A DNA stretch of 64,000 nucleotides from positions 529,001-593,000 of the forward strand of contig NZ_CP022013.1 in NCBI RefSeq assembly GCF_003265225.1, in the 5' to 3' direction. Positions within the stretch are counted from its first letter, which is position 1. Every line of letters begins with the position of its first letter. Under the pieces are notes generated by a model. The model was not told where the DNA came from. It worked only from the letters and a program-made list of their open reading frames with translations, and did not search any database. Source of the DNA: Mergibacter septicus. Lineage in GTDB: Bacteria; Pseudomonadota; Gammaproteobacteria; Enterobacterales; Pasteurellaceae. The translations under genes and the position numbers were made by a program. This document shows positions 42,083 through 52,082 of the stretch, in pieces.

Positions 42083-44173
42083 TTAGCCTACCGGGCGAAT
42101 ACTTTGCAGATCTAATTTGGCATCAAAAGCATCTTGAATAGATTGTAATTTGGGATCTTTTAAAAGAGCAGTGTGTGCTTCTTCCCTTAATTGTTGATAA
42201 CATTTTCGTTGTAACTCTAATGGGGTTATAAATTGGTTATCTTGGATATGGGTAATTTCAAGTTGTATTTCTTGGGCGTAATATTGGTTTAGTGCTTGGT
42301 TTAGATCGCTAACCGAAGTGGAAGTAACACAGTTGGTCGCATTTTGTGGTACGCCTAGTACGATTTTATTTGCAGTATGTTCAAGTAAAACACTATTTAA
42401 TGCAAATTGACGTAAAAGGCTTTGTAGTTTTAGTTCACTAATTAATTTTGACCAAGGATCTTGCTCTTCACATAATTTAATAATTTTTGTGATTAATTCG
42501 GGGGTTTTTTCTTGCAAAATTGCCCGCTTAATCTCAGAGGGGCGAATCTCTTGATGTTCTTGCTCTAATTCTGGGTTACGCCATTCCCAACGATATTCTT
42601 CCGCTGAGAGTTGTTCTTCATTTTCAAGATCATTTTCTATATTTTCAACCGTAGATTGTTGAATTTTTGGTTGTGCTGTAAATGTAGGTTGTGTTGGTGC
42701 TTTATTTTCAATTACAGCTAAGTGGCTCAGTGTTGTGCTTAATTTATCTTGTCCAAAATCTCGAATTGGTAAACGATCTAGTGTATGAACCGTATTATTT
42801 ACTATTTTTTCACACTTTTTTTTTTGCTCTGAGAGTTGATTTTTTTGGCTATTTAACACTTTTAACGCTGAAATAGCGCCTGCAACAGGAGAGTCAAAAC
42901 TCATTGTGGTATTTGTTGAAACCTCATCTTGTGCGGTAGGGGGGATTTCAACTGGTTCTTGGGTTGGTATTGCATTAGCATTACCACCGATCTCAGGCTG
43001 TATTATCGTTTCAGTGCTTGTTTGCTGTGAAACAGAACTGCTTGGAATAGAGGCGATAATCTTTTCTTTCGGTGGTGTTGCAGCAGGGAGTTGATAACTA
43101 AGAGGATGAAAAGCCAAAGCACGCAACATTGTCATTTCAACACCAATTCGCCGATCAGGTGCATAAGCGAGATCTTTTCGTCCATTTAGCATTAATTGGT
43201 AATAAAATTGCACATCTTCAGGGGCAAGCATTTTGGCAAGAAAAGCTAGTTGTGTGTTAGCGGTATCAGGTGTTTGTGGGAGCAGTTGTAGTAGTGCAAT
43301 TTGGTGTAGTTGTTCTGCAATTTCAATTAATAATTGTTCCCAATCAGCCCCTTTTTTCGCTACATTCTCAATGATAGCCATCATTTGTTCACCGTTTGCT
43401 TGTGCTAAAGCTTGAATTAATTCAAGGGCTTGATCATTATCAAGCACGCCAAGCATCGTATTCACTTGATCAAGATTAACTTGACCATTACCAATTGCAA
43501 TCGCTTGATCTGTAAGGCTTAATGCATCACGAACACTACCTTTCGCTGCTTTAGCAAGTTTTTCTAATGCAAGTTGCTGATAAGCGATATTTTCTTGCGT
43601 TAAAATATGTGCTAGGTGTTGTGTAATTTGGGCTTGCTCCAAGGCTTTTAAATGGAATTGGATACAGCGAGAAAGCACCGTAATCGGTAATTTTTGTGGA
43701 TCTGTTGTTGCTAAAAGAAATTTAACATATTCGGGTGGTTCTTCTAAGGTTTTCAAAAGGGCATTAAAACTGTGGCGTGACAGCATATGCACTTCATCTA
43801 TAAGGTAAATTTTAAAGCGTCCTCGTACGGGTTTATATTGAACGTTATCTAATAACTCTCTTGTATCTTCAACTTTTGTACGAGAAGCTGCATCAATCTC
43901 TATAAGATCAACAAAATTACCTTGTTCAATCGCTTGACAGTTATCGCACTTACCACAGGGTTCAGCGGTAATCCCTGTTTCACAGTTTAATCCTTTGGCA
44001 AATAAGCGTGCGATAGAGGTTTTACCAACCCCTCGAGTACCAGAGAAAAGATAAGCATGATGTAATCTATTTTGATTCAAACCGTTGGCTAATGCAGTGA
44101 GGACATGTTCTTGCCCAACAACATTACTAAAACGATTTGGTCGCCATTTTCGGGCTAAAACTTGATAACTCAT
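42083..44173 (-). CDS. dnaX: DNA polymerase III tau/gamma subunit
   Basis: A 696-residue clamp-loader ATPase. Walker A is SGTRGVGKTSIARLF, the zinc site CGKCDNCQAIEQG, Walker B YLIDEVHMLS, sensor 1 LLATTDPQKLP. The C-terminal third is the tau-specific part that binds the polymerase and DnaB; it begins after a low-complexity Pro/Thr/Gln linker (about 365-430). A slippery A-run at codons 450-453 is followed at once by an out-of-frame stop, so a gamma form of about 454 residues is expected. It is the second gene after apt, then ybaB and recR. Confidence 0.97.
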   Translation of the reverse strand: MSYQVLARKWRPNRFSNVVGQEHVLTALANGLNQNRLHHAYLFSGTRGVGKTSIARLFAKGLNCETGITAEPCGKCDNCQAIEQGNFVDLIEIDAASRTKVEDTRELLDNVQYKPVRGRFKIYLIDEVHMLSRHSFNALLKTLEEPPEYVKFLLATTDPQKLPITVLSRCIQFHLKALEQAQITQHLAHILTQENIAYQQLALEKLAKAAKGSVRDALSLTDQAIAIGNGQVNLDQVNTMLGVLDNDQALELIQALAQANGEQMMAIIENVAKKGADWEQLLIEIAEQLHQIALLQLLPQTPDTANTQLAFLAKMLAPEDVQFYYQLMLNGRKDLAYAPDRRIGVEMTMLRALAFHPLSYQLPAATPPKEKIIASIPSSSVSQQTSTETIIQPEIGGNANAIPTQEPVEIPPTAQDEVSTNTTMSFDSPVAGAISALKVLNSQKNQLSEQKKKCEKIVNNTVHTLDRLPIRDFGQDKLSTTLSHLAVIENKAPTQPTFTAQPKIQQSTVENIENDLENEEQLSAEEYRWEWRNPELEQEHQEIRPSEIKRAILQEKTPELITKIIKLCEEQDPWSKLISELKLQSLLRQFALNSVLLEHTANKIVLGVPQNATNCVTSTSVSDLNQALNQYYAQEIQLEITHIQDNQFITPLELQRKCYQQLREEAHTALLKDPKLQSIQDAFDAKLDLQSIRPVG
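42810..42825 (-). promoter_or_regulatory. Programmed -1 frameshift site in dnaX
   Basis: Minus-strand codons CAA AAA AAA AAG TGT GAA include the slippery heptamer A AAA AAG (42821-42815) in a run of ten A (42825-42816). A -1 shift gives AAA AAA GTG TGA, a stop (42812-42810) after one new residue. E. coli dnaX uses the same heptamer followed closely by TGA to make gamma. Confidence 0.8.
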
Positions 44174-44205
44174 ACTTATCTATACCTGCTACAACAAATT
44201 AAAAA

Positions 44206-44751
44206 TTAGTGTCCTGTAAAGTTGATTAAGGTGAAAGGCTCAACCCCAAATTGACGCAAACGATCTTCCCCACCTAGTTCAGGTAGATTAATAACGAAAG
44301 CAGCATGTTCGACTTTTCCACCTAAGCGACGGATTAATTTAATAGTCGCTTCAACTGTACCACCTGTTGCTAATAAATCATCAATGATGAGTACATTATC
44401 ATCTGGTTGAATCGCATCTTTATGCATTTCTAAGGTGTCTTGACCATATTCTAATTCATAGGATTGGGAAACAGTTTCGCAAGGTAGTTTTCCCGGCTTG
44501 CGTACTAATACAAAAGGACAATTTAAAGCTAAAGCAATAGGAGCACCAAAAATAAAACCACGAGATTCAGTTCCTGCCACTTTAGTAATTTTAATATCTT
44601 TAAATTGTTCAACAATAAGATCAATGGTAGTACGAAAAGCCGCTGGGTTTTCTAATAGTGTTGTAATATCACGAAAAATAATACCTTGTGCTGGATAATC
44701 GGGAATAGATCTAATTGATGATTGAAGTAAAGCTTTTTGTTGTTGGTTCAT
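44206..44751 (-). CDS. apt: Adenine phosphoribosyltransferase
   Basis: A 181-residue purine-salvage enzyme converting adenine and PRPP to AMP. The PRPP-binding motif is [18 protein letters not shown], and [21 protein letters not shown] is the family N-terminal segment. An in-frame TTG at 44763 exists, but the ATG at 44751 gives the family length. It heads the apt-dnaX-ybaB-recR series with a 32-bp gap to dnaX. Confidence 0.96.
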   Translation of the reverse strand: MNQQQKALLQSSIRSIPDYPAQGIIFRDITTLLENPAAFRTTIDLIVEQFKDIKITKVAGTESRGFIFGAPIALALNCPFVLVRKPGKLPCETVSQSYELEYGQDTLEMHKDAIQPDDNVLIIDDLLATGGTVEATIKLIRRLGGKVEHAAFVINLPELGGEDRLRQFGVEPFTLINFTGH

Positions 44752-44898
44752 ATTTTTGTCCAAAATGTGGAGTAGTAACCTGAATTAGAGGCTAATGAAT
44801 TTAATCAAATTTATTAGCCTTTTTATCGCAAAGGTGAAAATTTAGAGAATATTTCACTATATTGCAAGAGTTAAATTAAATTTAGCTAAAGATTAATT

Positions 44899-45849
44899 TT
44901 AACTGTAAATATCTTCGCCATTTTTTCGGGTTTTTAATAAACGTAAAATCCAAACATATTGTTCAGGAGATGGCGTAACTAATTGTTCAATTTTAGTATT
45001 CATAATATTCGCCATTTGTTGCGGATCTGAAGATAATTCCAAAGGTGGGTGTAATTGAATTTCATAATAACCATTTTGGGCGTTGTAACAAGAAAACATT
45101 GGAATAACAACGGCTTTCGCTACTCGACTCATTTTAAATAAGCCGGGTAAGGTTGCCTTGTAGGTTGCAAAAAAATTTGCATAAACGCTTAATTGTTCAC
45201 CATAATCTTCATCGGGTAGATAATATCCCATTTCACCTTGTCTTATGGCTTGGAGGAAGGGTTTAATGCCATTTTGTCGAGCGTGCATTTGCCCGCCAAA
45301 ACGTTGGCGAGTCCAATTCCATAGCCAATCAACTAAAGGGTTACGATGTGGATTATACATAGCAGTCATTGGAATATTTTGAGTATGTAAAATAATGCCT
45401 GATGCATCAATTGACCAAGTGTGAGGGACAAACAAAATAATGTTTTTTCCTTGTTGCTGTGCTTGATGTAAATATTCTAAACCTGTTATTTTACTTCGAG
45501 TTTGAAGATGTGTTTTTGAACGAATAGCTATTTCACCAATCCCTAACATCGTTTGCCCAACAGTTGCAAACATCTGATCCAGTACTTTTTGTTGTTTTTC
45601 TTGAGACCACTGAGGAAAACAGTATTGTAGGTTAATTTTTGCTTTGTGCCGTTGTTTTTTAGCAAGGCGTCCAACTAGAATCCCTAGTTTAGCCGCAAAT
45701 TTATCTCGCCAACGAAAAGGTAGGTAGGCGAGTAAGACTAAAGCAAAAATACCTAACCATATCCCCCAATATTGAGGTAAAAGATAAGACCAACGGAATT
45801 GAGGACGATAGCCCACTTGAGCTGTTAAACGTACATCTTGTTTAGACAT
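44899..45849 (-). CDS. lpxM: Lipid A late acyltransferase (LpxM/MsbB type)
   Basis: A 316-residue inner-membrane enzyme adding the secondary acyl chain that completes hexa-acylated lipid A. One N-terminal membrane helix (about 28-45) anchors the catalytic domain, whose H-x4-D motif is HTWSID (H143, D148). The LPDEDYG segment is also typical. LpxL and LpxM are similar; the HTWSID context and conserved neighbours yfcA and mepA favour LpxM. It is the last gene of the leftward seqA-lpxM series. Confidence 0.9.
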   Translation of the reverse strand: MSKQDVRLTAQVGYRPQFRWSYLLPQYWGIWLGIFALVLLAYLPFRWRDKFAAKLGILVGRLAKKQRHKAKINLQYCFPQWSQEKQQKVLDQMFATVGQTMLGIGEIAIRSKTHLQTRSKITGLEYLHQAQQQGKNIILFVPHTWSIDASGIILHTQNIPMTAMYNPHRNPLVDWLWNWTRQRFGGQMHARQNGIKPFLQAIRQGEMGYYLPDEDYGEQLSVYANFFATYKATLPGLFKMSRVAKAVVIPMFSCYNAQNGYYEIQLHPPLELSSDPQQMANIMNTKIEQLVTPSPEQYVWILRLLKTRKNGEDIYS

Positions 45850-45914
45850 AATATCACTATATGTAATTCAAATAAGGAGTAAAGGTGTTTTGATTAATCT
45901 AAAAAAATAATGAC

Positions 45915-46682
45915 TTAAAATTGAAACCAACCATGATCATACACCATTTTAGCTGTAATCAGAAAAGACATTACCACCACCATTGGACGAATGAGATGTT
46001 GCCCACGAGTTACTACCATTTTGGCACCAAAATAAGCTCCGATAAATTGCCCAAGCATCATGATAAATCCTATACTCCAAAGGACTTTACCACCTAAAAT
46101 AAAAAAGAACAGCGCGGTAATATTGGAGGTTAAATTGAGTACCTTAGCGTGAGCAGTTGCTTTAGTTAGATTAAAGCCTAATAGGGTTACAAAGGTAAGT
46201 GTAAAGAAAGAACCTGTGCCGGGACCGAAAAAACCATCGTAAAAACCGATTGTGAAAGCAATTGTTAAACCAAATAAGAGATAACTTAGACGTTGATGGC
46301 GATCTTTTTCACCAATTTTTGGGGTTAATAAAAAATAGATTCCAATAGTAAGTACTAAGAATGGGAGTAGTTTTTTTACAACAGAAGCATCAATACTTTG
46401 TACTAAAAGGGTACCAATCATCGCCCCTAAAAAAGCACAAAGAATTAAAAACCAGATAGTTTTTGGGGCAACGACTTTTTTACGAATAAAATAAAGACTT
46501 GATGAAAAAGAGCCACCACAGGCTTGTAGTTTATTTGTGCCTAATGCCATTGTTGGCGGAATACCAACTGCTAATAAGGCGGGAATAGTGATTAAACCAC
46601 CACCGCCAGCAATGGCATCAATAAAACCTGAAATAGTAGCTAAAATAAATAAGATTGTTAGTATTTCTGCACCAAATTCCAT
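45915..46682 (-). CDS. yfcA: TSUP family membrane transporter (YfcA-like)
   Basis: A 255-residue protein of the TauE/SafE/YfcA sulfite/organosulfur exporter family with about 8 helices. The two repeat motifs are visible: IDAIAGGGGLITIPALLAVGIPP in the first half and DGFFGPGTGSFFTLTFV in the second. The frame extends to a TTG at 46694, but the ATG at 46682 follows GGGAGG at a good distance. The substrate is unknown. It lies between mepA and lpxM, as in related species. Confidence 0.9.
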   Translation of the reverse strand: MEFGAEILTILFILATISGFIDAIAGGGGLITIPALLAVGIPPTMALGTNKLQACGGSFSSSLYFIRKKVVAPKTIWFLILCAFLGAMIGTLLVQSIDASVVKKLLPFLVLTIGIYFLLTPKIGEKDRHQRLSYLLFGLTIAFTIGFYDGFFGPGTGSFFTLTFVTLLGFNLTKATAHAKVLNLTSNITALFFFILGGKVLWSIGFIMMLGQFIGAYFGAKMVVTRGQHLIRPMVVVMSFLITAKMVYDHGWFQF

Positions 46683-46741
46683 TTTTCCTCCCAAATTTAG
46701 GTTAATAAATATTCTACCTTGTTGAAAAATTATGTGTGTAA

Positions 46742-47605
46742 TTATTCCTTTTTATTTAGTGAATCTAACACTTGTTGACATAGAGGAGGTGGTGGTGGGG
46801 CAGATTTTTTAGGTGCTAGTTTTTTATTTGGTGGTGTTGGTAAGAACCATGAATCTAATGTTGCATCACACCCATCACCTTCTGGAATTGAGGCTTGTTC
46901 TTCGCAATAAGGTGCATCTTTAGGACAGTGTAAACGGACATGAAAATGGGCATCGTGTCCAAACCAAGGGCGGATTTTGTGCAACCAACCACGATCTTCT
47001 TTTACCGTTTCGCATAATTTCTTTTTAATTGCGGGATTAATAAAAATTCTTGCAACACTAGGATCTGTTGCTGCAAGTTTTAGTAATAATGTATGTTGTT
47101 GACTCCACAGGGTATGTTCGACAATCTGTAATTTGCGATTCACCATTAAAGTTGCTGTTGGATTTTGTGTTTGTTCTTTAGGTAATGGACCAAAACGTAG
47201 CCAAATATCTGCATCTAAGCCAATTTGATGGCTAGCGTGTCCTGTTGCAAACCGCCCTCCAGCAGGCATTGCAATATCACTGATTAAAATAGGCGGTAAT
47301 CCAGCTTTTTGAGATCGCTTACCTAGATTTTCTAAATAGGTAATCATTGTTGGGTGGCCAAAATAACGTTTTTTTTGCCAGCGAATAATTTGATATCCAG
47401 TCCCTTCTAAGGGTAAAGCTTTTGCTCCAATAAGGCAGCCATTAGTGTACGAGCCTATTGGGGAAGGTATTCCTGAAATAGGATGTTCAATTTTCTGCCA
47501 TTCTGTTTCAGTAAAACGAGTTTGAATTTCAGCAGAACTCGTTTTAACAAGAGAAAGCATACCGCAGAGTAAAATAAGTGGGTGCTTTAGCTTAAGAATC
47601 AACAT
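46742..47605 (-). CDS. mepA: Penicillin-insensitive murein endopeptidase MepA
   Basis: A 287-residue periplasmic LAS-family metallopeptidase cleaving D-Ala-meso-DAP crosslinks of peptidoglycan. The N-terminus is a signal peptide (HPLILLCGMLSLVKTSSA, cleavage near residue 25). Zinc ligands are in GHASHQIGLDADIW (H126 and D133) and GHDAHFHVRLHCP. The Cys-rich late segment (CPKDAPYCEEQ, GDGCD) is typical. The C-terminal tail is Pro/Lys-rich. It is 39 bp after aroC in the same direction, its conserved partner. Confidence 0.95.
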   Translation of the reverse strand: MLILKLKHPLILLCGMLSLVKTSSAEIQTRFTETEWQKIEHPISGIPSPIGSYTNGCLIGAKALPLEGTGYQIIRWQKKRYFGHPTMITYLENLGKRSQKAGLPPILISDIAMPAGGRFATGHASHQIGLDADIWLRFGPLPKEQTQNPTATLMVNRKLQIVEHTLWSQQHTLLLKLAATDPSVARIFINPAIKKKLCETVKEDRGWLHKIRPWFGHDAHFHVRLHCPKDAPYCEEQASIPEGDGCDATLDSWFLPTPPNKKLAPKKSAPPPPPLCQQVLDSLNKKE

Positions 47606-47644
47606 AAAGGGATATAGTTTGTAAATTTCTGTTATTTACGATGA

Positions 47645-48727
47645 TTAAATATTATTACTCACCTGCCCACGATAGCGAAGTAAATGATCAAGTAAAACAA
47701 TAGCAACCATTGCTTCAGCAATAGGGACTGCACGAATACCGACACAGGGATCGTGGCGACCACGAGTGATGACTTCAGTTGCTTGATTTTCAAGGGTTAC
47801 TGTACGCCCGGGGAGAGTAATACTTGAAGTAGGTTTAAGTGCAATGGTTGCAATGATTGGCTGTCCTGTACTGATCCCACCTAGAATACCACCTGCATGA
47901 TTTGAGCAGAAACCATTTGGAGTCATTTCATCACGGTGTTGACTACCTTTTTGTTGCACAACCGCAAAACCATCACCAATTTCAACCGCTTTTACAGCAT
48001 TAATCCCCATTAAAGCATGAGCAAGATCGGCATCTAAACGGTCAAAAACGGGTTCACCTAAACCAACGGGAACATTTTCTGCAACGACAGTTAATTTTGC
48101 ACCGATTGAGTCGCCTTGCTTTTTTAATTCTCTAATAAGATGATCAAATCGTTCAATCGCAAGTGGGTCAGGGCAGAAAAAAGGGTTGCTATTTACCTGA
48201 TGCCAATCAATTTGATCGAGTAGCTGAGGGCGAATAGCAATTTCCCCTATTTGTGATAAAAAGCCCCTTACTTCTATGTCAAAATGCTGTTTTAGGTATT
48301 TTTTTGCAATTGCACCTGCTGCAACTCGCATAGCAGTTTCACGAGCAGAAGCACGTCCACCACCACGATAATCACGTAATCCATATTTTTGTTGGTAGGT
48401 GTAATCAGCGTGTCCGGGACGGAAGCAATCTTTTATTTCACCGTAATCTTGTGAACGTTGATCGCCATTTTTAATGATTAAACCAATACTTGTACCTGTT
48501 GTTTTCCCTTCAAAAACGCCAGAAAGAATTTGTACTTGATCATCTTCTCGCCGAGCAGTGGTATAGCGAGAAGTACCGGGTTTACGGCGATCGAGATCAG
48601 GCTGAATGTCCATTTCACTAAGCTCTAATCCGGGTGGAACACCATCTACAATACAACCTAAGGCAATGCCATGAGATTCACCAAAGGTTGTAACACGAAA
48701 AAGTTGTCCAATACTATTACCAGCCAT
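47645..48727 (-). CDS. aroC: Chorismate synthase
   Basis: A 360-residue FMN-dependent enzyme making chorismate from EPSP, the last common step of aromatic synthesis. Family motifs are [12 protein letters not shown] at the N-terminus, [16 protein letters not shown] in the middle and [21 protein letters not shown] near the end. It starts 4 bp after mscK stops, so it is translated from the same message. It precedes mepA, a pairing known in E. coli. Together with aroG it is the second shikimate gene in the window, on a separate transcript. Confidence 0.97.
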   Translation of the reverse strand: MAGNSIGQLFRVTTFGESHGIALGCIVDGVPPGLELSEMDIQPDLDRRKPGTSRYTTARREDDQVQILSGVFEGKTTGTSIGLIIKNGDQRSQDYGEIKDCFRPGHADYTYQQKYGLRDYRGGGRASARETAMRVAAGAIAKKYLKQHFDIEVRGFLSQIGEIAIRPQLLDQIDWHQVNSNPFFCPDPLAIERFDHLIRELKKQGDSIGAKLTVVAENVPVGLGEPVFDRLDADLAHALMGINAVKAVEIGDGFAVVQQKGSQHRDEMTPNGFCSNHAGGILGGISTGQPIIATIALKPTSSITLPGRTVTLENQATEVITRGRHDPCVGIRAVPIAEAMVAIVLLDHLLRYRGQVSNNI

Positions 48728-48731
48728 AATA

Positions 48732-51700
48732 TTATCCTTGAGTTGTGTTTGTTGTTGGTTTATTTAGTTGTATTTCTTCTTGTGTCGCAAGATTTTTAAT
48801 ATAGACATCAAGTTGATTAAATGCAATTTCAATATTATGTTGTTTAAACAGCTGATCAATTCGGCGGTTAATGAAATCCATGGTTGAAAGACGATCAGAA
48901 ATTTGTCCAACATAAACTCGTAGTTCGTGATCAAGTGTACTTGCACCAAAGGATAAAAAGTAGGCTTTTGGTTCAGGATCTTTTAATGCACCAGAGGCTT
49001 CATTTGCGGCTTGAAGTAATAATTTATTCGTTAATTCTAAATCAGAGCCATAAGCAACCCCAACTTTTATGACAATACGAGTAATAGTATTAGATAATGC
49101 CCAGTTGGTAAGGCGTTCTGTCACAAAGGCTTTATTCGGAACGATGACTTCTTTACGGTCATAATCAATTAATGTCGTTGCACGAATACGAATTTTTGAA
49201 ACTGTCCCAGAAAATTCACCAATAGTAATGGTATCACCGATACGAATTGGGCGTTCAAAGAGAATGATGATACCTGAAACAAAATTAGCAAAAATTTCTT
49301 GTAAACCGAAACCGAGACCAACTAAAAGGGCGGATACTAGCCATTGTAAATTTGACCAAGCAACGCCTAGTGTTGAAAATGCCCAAATAGAACCGATTGC
49401 AACTATAAAATAGGTAAATAAGGTTGTGATTGTATAGGGAGCACCTTGGGATAGTTTCATTCTTGAGAAAATAAGTACTTCCAGTAAACCACCAATATTA
49501 CGAACTAATGCGTACATTACCACTAAAATTAAAATTGCAACAAATAGGTTAAAGAGGGTAACAGATTCAACAGCTGTACCACTTTCAGTGGTGATATGTT
49601 GTTGCCAAAGTGTAATACCTTGCAAATAGTAGGTTACAGTTAATAGATCTGACCAGACCCAGTAATAAAGGCTAAACAAGACTGCCCACATTGTGAGATC
49701 TGCAACTTGAGTAATTTGTTGCTTAATTTGGCTTAACTCAAGTGTTTCATCATTCACTTCAATGATAGGTTCATCACTATTTGTATTAGTTGGTGTTTCT
49801 AATTTAGCTTGTAATTGCTCTTTTTTCTCTTGTAAACGCTTATAAGCTAAACGGCGAGCAGAAACAGTTAAAGCTCGGTTGAGTACTTGTTTGGCAATAA
49901 ACCAAATAACAGTTACTAAATAACTTAAAATAAGATGATTAATTAAGTTTAGTGCCGTGTAATAATAACCTAAAGCAATCAGTAAAACTAAACTAATAGG
50001 AATTAAAATTAATAAGATGAGGACAATTTTTAAAACAGTACCGTCACCATTATTTTGGTTTGAATTATTAAGTGTCTGATATTTCTTAACTGCTTGACCA
50101 AAATTTGGGCTAATAACAATTAAGCAAAAAAGGAGTGAACTAATAGTAATGGTTTGACCAATAACATCATTAATCGCACCACGATTTTCGATATTTCCGA
50201 AAACTGAGGTATTTACTAAGACAATAATAATCCAAATAGATTTTTTTAATACGGCGAGAAATGTTTGGTTACTTTCCTTAGATTGTCCAAAATGTCGATA
50301 TCCTAATCCGTCTGGTTTTAATGTTGCGATTAAAAAGGCAAAAAACCACCAGTAAGCAGCCATTTCTATTGACCAATACCATAATTCAGTTGGATTCTTT
50401 AAAAAGAATATACCACACAATATTGTAATATTGAGGAATATTAAGGCATTAGGTAAGGTTAATATTAAAGTTAATAATAATGCAATAGGGGTGTGCCATT
50501 GGCTGTCAGAGGATACAATTCTAACTTCACGGTTAATTTTGGTTAACTGTGCTTGTAGTTTTTCCTTTTTCCATAAAATTAACCCAATTAAAATAGAAAT
50601 AAAGGTAGTTAAAGTAACTGGTATTGTTAAGTTTTTTTCTTTGGTTGAAAAAACAAATTGTTTTCCAATATCTTTTAATTGAGAAAGTGCTGTTTTTGGA
50701 AAATTTTTTAACCATTCCCAATCAATCGGGCTATTACTTTTTACCCAGAAACTTTGTTGTTGTAATTTTTTCTGTAAATTATCACTGATTAATGTTACTT
50801 GGCGTTGATTTAATTCTATTGTAATGGCTAAATTTAATTCATTATTTAATGTTTTGATTATCTCAGATAAAATATTTTTACGTTTATTTAGAATATCTTT
50901 CAACTGTTCAACTTCATGTTCTGTTAAATTTTTACCTTCAAGTTGTAGTTTATTTAGATATTCTTGAGGAGAATAGAGTTGATCTCTAGTTTGTGTTAAA
51001 TCAAAGATTTGTACACGTAAATCAGAGATACGTTTAGATAATCCTTTAATGGTTTTTTCAGCAGGTAGATTCTGTTTTTGTTTATTAATAATACGGGAAA
51101 GTACTAAGGTTCCTTGTAAAGCACTAATTTGTTCGTTAATTGTTCTTTGAGTTTGAGTTAAATTATCTAATACATTTTTAATTCGTAAACTTTCTTGTAA
51201 TAAAATATTAGAGTTTTCAGTTTCTTTTAATAAACTACGACTTAAATTATTATTTAGATCTAATTCTTCTTGAATAATTGGATTTGTTTTTTCAGCATTT
51301 TTTTGTGATTGTTCAAGCTTCTCTAATTGTTGTTGAGATTGTTGCTGATGTTTAATATTAATTTGATCTTGTAATTGTTTTAGTTCCTGTTGAGATTGTT
51401 GTAAATAATAATTCTGTTCATCACGTTGTAAACTATATAAATTAGTGAAGATGTTATTATCTTTTAATAAACTTTTAGTATAGTTATTTTCTAATTCAAT
51501 ATAGGCTAATTCAGTTTGATATCTATTAGCTGTAATTTCGCTAATTTCAGAATTTAATAATTCTTGATTAATTTTTTGTGAACGGGTTAAATTTTGCCCT
51601 AATACTATTTGAGTTTTTTCAGGCAATGTTTGCTGATTAACTAATTCTGAATTAATGTTATTCAGTTTAGTTTGGATCATTTGAATTTTATGTAATGTTT

Positions 51701-52061
51701 GTTCTAACCTAGTTTGTAGATCCTCAGCAGATAATTCGGCTAGATATTGGTTATTCTGTTTATTTGTATCGCTTTGTAGAGATTTTAACTGTAATTGTAG
51801 TTTAGGGATCTCTATTTCAGCTTGAGCGATGTTTTTATTTAATTCATTAATTTTCTTTTTTTGATGTTCAATTTTTTCTAAAAACATCAATGTTGTTTCT
51901 AAATCTAAGATCTGTTGTTGATCTGGTGTAGAATCTTTTTTCGCAGACTCTAATTGTTCTTCAATTATTGCTTTCGCTGGTAAATTATCAACAGCTAAGG
52001 CAGTAGAATTGAAAATTAACAAAGAGAATAATAATAAAAAATAAGATAATTTGAATTTCAT
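48732..52061 (-). CDS. mscK: Large mechanosensitive channel MscK (KefA)
   Basis: A 1,109-residue inner-membrane protein. A signal peptide ([19 protein letters not shown]) is followed by a long periplasmic coiled coil (about 30-440, Gln/Leu-rich), around eight membrane helices, and a C-terminal MscS domain: pore helix [20 protein letters not shown], then [14 protein letters not shown] and [20 protein letters not shown]. The last stretch resembles E. coli MscK more than MscM. MscK is a potassium-sensitive channel that releases solutes at hypo-osmotic shock. It lies between menE (22 bp) and aroC (4 bp). Confidence 0.92.
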   Translation of the reverse strand: MKFKLSYFLLLFSLLIFNSTALAVDNLPAKAIIEEQLESAKKDSTPDQQQILDLETTLMFLEKIEHQKKKINELNKNIAQAEIEIPKLQLQLKSLQSDTNKQNNQYLAELSAEDLQTRLEQTLHKIQMIQTKLNNINSELVNQQTLPEKTQIVLGQNLTRSQKINQELLNSEISEITANRYQTELAYIELENNYTKSLLKDNNIFTNLYSLQRDEQNYYLQQSQQELKQLQDQINIKHQQQSQQQLEKLEQSQKNAEKTNPIIQEELDLNNNLSRSLLKETENSNILLQESLRIKNVLDNLTQTQRTINEQISALQGTLVLSRIINKQKQNLPAEKTIKGLSKRISDLRVQIFDLTQTRDQLYSPQEYLNKLQLEGKNLTEHEVEQLKDILNKRKNILSEIIKTLNNELNLAITIELNQRQVTLISDNLQKKLQQQSFWVKSNSPIDWEWLKNFPKTALSQLKDIGKQFVFSTKEKNLTIPVTLTTFISILIGLILWKKEKLQAQLTKINREVRIVSSDSQWHTPIALLLTLILTLPNALIFLNITILCGIFFLKNPTELWYWSIEMAAYWWFFAFLIATLKPDGLGYRHFGQSKESNQTFLAVLKKSIWIIIVLVNTSVFGNIENRGAINDVIGQTITISSLLFCLIVISPNFGQAVKKYQTLNNSNQNNGDGTVLKIVLILLILIPISLVLLIALGYYYTALNLINHLILSYLVTVIWFIAKQVLNRALTVSARRLAYKRLQEKKEQLQAKLETPTNTNSDEPIIEVNDETLELSQIKQQITQVADLTMWAVLFSLYYWVWSDLLTVTYYLQGITLWQQHITTESGTAVESVTLFNLFVAILILVVMYALVRNIGGLLEVLIFSRMKLSQGAPYTITTLFTYFIVAIGSIWAFSTLGVAWSNLQWLVSALLVGLGFGLQEIFANFVSGIIILFERPIRIGDTITIGEFSGTVSKIRIRATTLIDYDRKEVIVPNKAFVTERLTNWALSNTITRIVIKVGVAYGSDLELTNKLLLQAANEASGALKDPEPKAYFLSFGASTLDHELRVYVGQISDRLSTMDFINRRIDQLFKQHNIEIAFNQLDVYIKNLATQEEIQLNKPTTNTTQG

Positions 52062-52082
52062 TATTAATTTTCCTATTTAAAT

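Noticed and set aside
44789-44825. Inverted repeat between lpxM and apt as the lpxM terminator
   Set aside because: The stem has a mismatch and its T-run is on the plus-strand side, while both flanking genes are transcribed leftward. It may be structural, but I cannot support a terminator call.
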